Source: Gilvimarinus japonicus | Lineage (GTDB): Bacteria; Pseudomonadota; Gammaproteobacteria; Pseudomonadales; Cellvibrionaceae | Length of the DNA stretch: 64,000 nucleotides | NCBI RefSeq assembly: GCF_042847215.1 | Contig: NZ_AP031500.1 | Location: forward strand, 2,914,001-2,978,000 | Direction of reading: 5' to 3' | Shown here: one piece after another, positions 60,870 to 64,000 of the stretch | How the letters are laid out: the number at the start of each line of letters is the position of its first letter | Numbering within the stretch: the stretch's first letter is position 1 | Notes under the pieces: generated by a model | The model's database searches: none | What the model saw: the letters and a program-made list of their open reading frames with translations, nothing else | Told to the model about the DNA's origin: nothing | Program-made: the position numbers and the translations under genes

Positions 60870-61748
60870 TTAGTCTTTACGCAACGCGTAAAAGTTAACC
60901 GGAATTTCGTCTGTGTGCTCAAGCAGGGTAAAGCCTGAGCGGGCAAATAAAGCGGGCTTGTCGGTTTTGTGCCACGCCATCACAAAGGGCTCGTGAACAA
61001 AGCGCGCCAGGGTTTTAAAATACAGGTGCCGCCAGCCGGAGCGGCGCAGTAGCGAGCGCAAGCGCACCCGCTGCAGCTGATTCTCCGAGGGCTCGGCAAT
61101 CAATAACTGACCGCCGGGACGCAGCACCCGGTGGCACTCGGCCAAAGCCTGCGCGGCGTATTTAGGGGGTAATTCGTGAAACAAAAAACAGGCAACAATG
61201 CCGTCAAAACGGCCACTGGCAAAGGGCATTGCCTCGGCTGGAGCCTGCAAATAGGAGACCCCTGGATGATCGGCCGCGGCGTGCTTTAGCAGATACGGCG
61301 ACACATCAATGCCCCAGACATCGCGCGGCCCGGCGGCACGCACCTGCGCGGCAAGCTTGCCGCCGCCGGTACCAATATCCAGCACCGCGTTGCAGTGCGC
61401 TACCCGCTGCGCCATAGCCCGCCGGGCGGCCTGAATCTGCCCCAGCATCGAGACATCAAACCCCGTGATATAGCCACGGGATATCTGGCTAGAATAGTTG
61501 CCGTTAGGCAGGTTATGAAACTCCTGCAGCGCATATTTAGGGATGTCGGCAAACAATGGGTCACTGCTATCCACTTGCACCTTTTGCGGTTTACCCAACA
61601 CCAGGCGCGCAAACTTAAGCAGCCCCGCAACACTCCTAAAACAAAGACGGTCAGCCCACGTCTCGGGCAAGCTCAGGTTAACCCAATCGGGCACGTTCGG
61701 GTCTGTCATAACGGGGGGTTGGGTTGTCGAGCGTATATCGCTGGTCAT
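60870..61748 (-). CDS. Class I SAM-dependent methyltransferase
   Basis: A 292-residue cytosolic methyltransferase (Methyltransf_11-type). SAM motif I: AVLDIGTGGGKLAAQVRAAG; motif II region YLQAPAEAMPFASGRFDGIV; post-motif LAECHRVLRPGGQLLIAEPS. Substrate unknown, perhaps a lipid or quinone-like small molecule. It is divergent from the alpha-amylase by 299 bases. The ATG at 61748 starts MTSDIRSTTQPPVMTDPNVP; the ATG 13 codons inside (MTDPNVPDWVNL) is an alternative. Confidence 0.88.
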   Translation of the reverse strand: MTSDIRSTTQPPVMTDPNVPDWVNLSLPETWADRLCFRSVAGLLKFARLVLGKPQKVQVDSSDPLFADIPKYALQEFHNLPNGNYSSQISRGYITGFDVSMLGQIQAARRAMAQRVAHCNAVLDIGTGGGKLAAQVRAAGPRDVWGIDVSPYLLKHAAADHPGVSYLQAPAEAMPFASGRFDGIVACFLFHELPPKYAAQALAECHRVLRPGGQLLIAEPSENQLQRVRLRSLLRRSGWRHLYFKTLARFVHEPFVMAWHKTDKPALFARSGFTLLEHTDEIPVNFYALRKD

Positions 61749-61846
61749 AGGGCCATTTCACTAACGTTTATGGCGCACAGGATAAAAGTCTGGGCATAAA
61801 AAAGCCAGCCGTCGCCGCCATTTCGCATCTTTCAACATTATTAAAT

Positions 61847-61881
61847 TGCATACGTATTCAACCTCACTGCATACGTATACA
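61847..61881. promoter_or_regulatory. Tandem LacI-operator-like sites upstream of alpha-amylase
   Basis: TGCATACGTATTCA (61847-61860) and TGCATACGTATACA (61868-61881) share the 11-mer TGCATACGTAT and the ATACGTAT core palindrome, with TG...CA ends and central CG as in LacI operators. Their starts are exactly 21 bp apart, two DNA turns, so they would face the same side of the helix. They are about 190 bases upstream of the amylase start. The regulator is not encoded nearby unless the LacI gene at 8933 acts here. Confidence 0.7.
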
Positions 61882-61952
61882 TCTTGGCCTTGCCCCTAGG
61901 CGCGACCTATGTTGTCTGGCAGTGCCGAGTTAAACCAATAAAGATCATCGCC

Positions 61953-61967
61953 ATCGCCTAAGGCGAT
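61953..61967. repeat. 15-bp palindrome upstream of alpha-amylase
   Basis: ATCGCC and GGCGAT pair around TAA. It lies between the tandem operator-like sites and the amylase start at 62048 and could be an mRNA leader hairpin. Confidence 0.5.
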
Positions 61968-62047
61968 TAGCGTTCGGCATTAGCAGGCCCCACCTGCGAC
62001 TTCTTTTGATGCACCCACATAATCAATAACCAAACTGGGAGTCACAC

Positions 62048-64000
62048 ATGAAAGCTATTGCCCTGCCCGCAACACCTAAACGGCTTAAGCAAAAAACCTT
62101 TACGCGCCTACCTTTTAAACAGTTCGTGGGCGCCGCCGCGCTTACGCTGGCGGCACAGTCATCCTACGCTGGCACCGCGTTTGTGCACTTATTTGAGTGG
62201 AGCTGGAACGACATAGCCGATGAGTGCGAAAACTTTCTCGGCCCCAAGGGCTTTGATGCGGTACAAATATCACCGCCCACCGAGCACGTTAAAGGCCAGC
62301 AGTGGTGGACGCGTTATCAGCCTATCACCTACCAAAATTTAACCAGCCGCAGCGGCACTGAAGCCGAACTACAAAGCATGATCAACCGCTGCCACAGTGC
62401 TGGTGTAAAAATTTACGCCGATATAGTCGTCAACCAGATGGCCAATCATTTAGTCGAGGGCAATTACGGTGTCGACGGCACTTGGTGGGCACCGCGCGAT
62501 TACCCCGAATTTAGCACGCAAGACTTTCACCCCGGCTGCGCCACCGATTACTCGGACGCAAACTCTGTATGGAGCTGTGACTTAAGCGGTATGCCCGACC
62601 TGGATCACAGCCAACCCTATGTGCGCGACACCGTCGCCAACTACTTAACGCACCTCACCAATATGGGCGTTGATGGCTTTCGCATCGACGCGGCGAAACA
62701 TATGCCACCGTCCGACATTAATGGCTTTTTACAAGCCGCCGGTAACCCCTGGGTATTTTTAGAGGTGATTGGCGCCGGCGGTGAAGCTCCAGAGATCCAA
62801 CCTGCCAACTACACCTACTTAGGCGCTGTTACTGAGTTTAGCTACGGCCCGGCACTGGCCGGCAACTTTAATGGTCAAATTAAACATTTATTAGAGCTTG
62901 GCCCAAACTGGGGCTTACTGCCCTCAGCCGATGCCTTAGTGTTTGTCGATAACCACGACCGCGAGCGCGGCCACGGTGGCGGCGGTAATTTATTTTACAA
63001 AGATGGCGCCAAGTACAATTTGGCCAATGTTTTTATGTTGGCCTACCCATACGGTTATCCCAAAATCATGTCCGGTTACGAGTTTGATGAAACTACTCAA
63101 GCGGGCACCGACATAGGCCCGCCTGCCCCCGGCGGCTGTGACGCCAACGGCTGGGTCTGTCAGCACCGCTGGGGCAACATCGCCAATATGGTGGGTTTTA
63201 GAAATTACACCGTGGATGCCTGGAGCCTTGATAATCAAGTGGTGATTAACGATAACGCCATTGCCTTTGGGCGCGGCGACAAAGGCTTTGTGGTGATCAA
63301 CAACAGTCAAAGCAGCGTTAACCAAACCCTCTACACCGGCATGCCCGCCGGTGACTATTGCGATATCTTGCGTGCTGATGATGAATGCAGCGGTACCAAC
63401 ATCAGTGTCGACAACAACGGCTTTGCCAGCTTTAGCGTCGGCCCTGAATCAGCCTCAGCCATTCATGGCGGCGCCCGGCCCAGCGCGAGCAATCAGCCTC
63501 CGGTCGCGATTATCGAGGGCGCCCCCGAGACGCTGGACACAGGTAGCCAAGTAACCCTCAGTGGCGTTAACTCGTACGATAGTGACGGCAGTATTGTCAG
63601 TTACTTATGGAGCACCGGTGCCACCACATCAAACATTACCGCCACGCTGAACAACCCCGGCACCGCTACCTTTAGCTTAACCGTGACCGACAACCAGGGC
63701 GCCACTGACAGCCGAGAGGTAAGCATTCAAGTGGGTGGCGATGAGCTAATCAGTAACTTTGATGCGCTCTACTTTCGCGGTACGTCCAACGGCTGGGCCG
63801 CCAGTCCCATGACGTTGGTCGACGATCACACCTGGCAATTAGACGTTCAGTTTGACGGCCAAGCCAACCAGCGCTTTAAGTTTGATTTAGCCGGCGATTG
63901 GAGCCAAAACTATGGCGACAACAACACCCCTGACGGCGTGCTGGACAGTAACGGCGATGACATCAACACCAATGTGATTGGTCAGTACCGCGTGCAAGTA
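62048..64000 (+). CDS. Secreted GH13 alpha-amylase, C-terminus cut by window edge
   Basis: Open from ATG 62048 to the right edge (651 codons, no stop). A long signal peptide (about 1-41, ending SSYA) precedes the GH13 barrel (residues about 42-360). Catalytic residues: D214 nucleophile in GVDGFRIDAAKH, E239 acid in WVFLEVIG, and D304 in FVDNHDRERG. After the amylase C-terminal beta-domain comes a PKD domain (about 482-563, VTLSGVNSYDSDGSIVSYLW) and a starch-binding X25/CBM-type module (about 568-651, ALYFRGTSNGWAASPMTLVD) that continues past the edge. GH13_32-like actinobacterial/proteobacterial alpha-amylase. GGGAG lies 7 bases upstream of the ATG. Two LacI-like operators lie upstream. Confidence 0.95.
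   Translation, partial: MKAIALPATPKRLKQKTFTRLPFKQFVGAAALTLAAQSSYAGTAFVHLFEWSWNDIADECENFLGPKGFDAVQISPPTEHVKGQQWWTRYQPITYQNLTSRSGTEAELQSMINRCHSAGVKIYADIVVNQMANHLVEGNYGVDGTWWAPRDYPEFSTQDFHPGCATDYSDANSVWSCDLSGMPDLDHSQPYVRDTVANYLTHLTNMGVDGFRIDAAKHMPPSDINGFLQAAGNPWVFLEVIGAGGEAPEIQPANYTYLGAVTEFSYGPALAGNFNGQIKHLLELGPNWGLLPSADALVFVDNHDRERGHGGGGNLFYKDGAKYNLANVFMLAYPYGYPKIMSGYEFDETTQAGTDIGPPAPGGCDANGWVCQHRWGNIANMVGFRNYTVDAWSLDNQVVINDNAIAFGRGDKGFVVINNSQSSVNQTLYTGMPAGDYCDILRADDECSGTNISVDNNGFASFSVGPESASAIHGGARPSASNQPPVAIIEGAPETLDTGSQVTLSGVNSYDSDGSIVSYLWSTGATTSNITATLNNPGTATFSLTVTDNQGATDSREVSIQVGGDELISNFDALYFRGTSNGWAASPMTLVDDHTWQLDVQFDGQANQRFKFDLAGDWSQNYGDNNTPDGVLDSNGDDINTNVIGQYRVQV

Noticed and set aside
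1..64000. CRISPR array, tRNA, rRNA or insertion-sequence genes
   Set aside because: No evenly spaced repeats, no transposase motifs and no cloverleaf or rRNA segment was seen on either strand, although small tRNA genes could be missed by eye.

Overview
This 64-kb window comes from the chromosome of a gammaproteobacterium. It carries housekeeping genes in gammaproteobacterial arrangements: prfB (with its programmed frameshift) followed by lysS, tesA near ybbA/ybbP, recJ, rlmF, fabV, lpxL-type and yihG-type acyltransferases, and cnoX. The secreted carbohydrate-active enzymes (a GH5 cellulase with a CBM6 and a 21-serine linker, and a GH13 alpha-amylase with PKD and further modules), a FucP/GluP-type sugar transporter and LacI-type control point to a marine or aquatic polysaccharide degrader. 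The poly-serine linker style suggests the Cellvibrionaceae (Cellvibrio, Saccharophagus, Simiduia, Teredinibacter and relatives). That placement is an inference; no rRNA gene is present to confirm it.

Layout. 0-8.6 kb: the N-terminal part of an AbgT-family transporter, thiol peroxidase, a two-part PTPS/QueD-like protein followed by a small damaged reading frame and a membrane-anchored AraC regulator, a LACTB-like serine hydrolase, two lipid acyltransferases, FabV and a MAPEG protein. 8.9-12.6 kb: a LacI regulator divergent from a GluP-like sugar transporter, with a perfect operator-like palindrome between them, then a DUF4380-type lipoprotein. 12.9-18.6 kb: cnoX, yaeQ, lysS, prfB, then a MerR/CueR-like regulator coupled to a metal permease behind a 19-bp-spacer promoter. 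18.8-24 kb: small proteins, a GtrA/GT2 pair, a zinc-ribbon membrane protein and a rhomboid protease.

24-34.5 kb: a 2217-residue secreted repeat protein with a Gly-rich/TM/Arg-rich C-terminal sorting tail, directly upstream of the rhomboid; a tail-collar (microcystin-dependent-like) protein; about 1 kb of AT-rich DNA with no convincing gene; and a secreted 599-residue protein with one haem-c motif. This is the most accessory-looking part of the window.

34.6-52 kb: ybbA/ybbP with an MFS gene between them and divergent tesA, recJ, the SOS mutasome imuA-imuB-dnaE2 behind a consensus LexA box, a peroxiredoxin-like protein, a TetR/AhpD-like divergent pair with three copies of a putative operator, a RIO kinase, rlmF and a second membrane AraC regulator. 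52.7-64 kb: the GH5 cellulase, an outer-membrane barrel, an acetyltransferase / hydrolase / Omp85-like / SYLF-like-plus-barrel cluster, two methyltransferases (one with a signal peptide), and the alpha-amylase, which runs off the right edge and is preceded by two LacI-operator-like palindromes 21 bp apart.

No tRNA, rRNA, CRISPR array, insertion sequence or prophage was recognised. The candidates for something less described are the repeat protein plus rhomboid pair, the SYLF-like/barrel/Omp85 cluster, the secreted methyltransferase and the extra C-terminal module of the cellulase.
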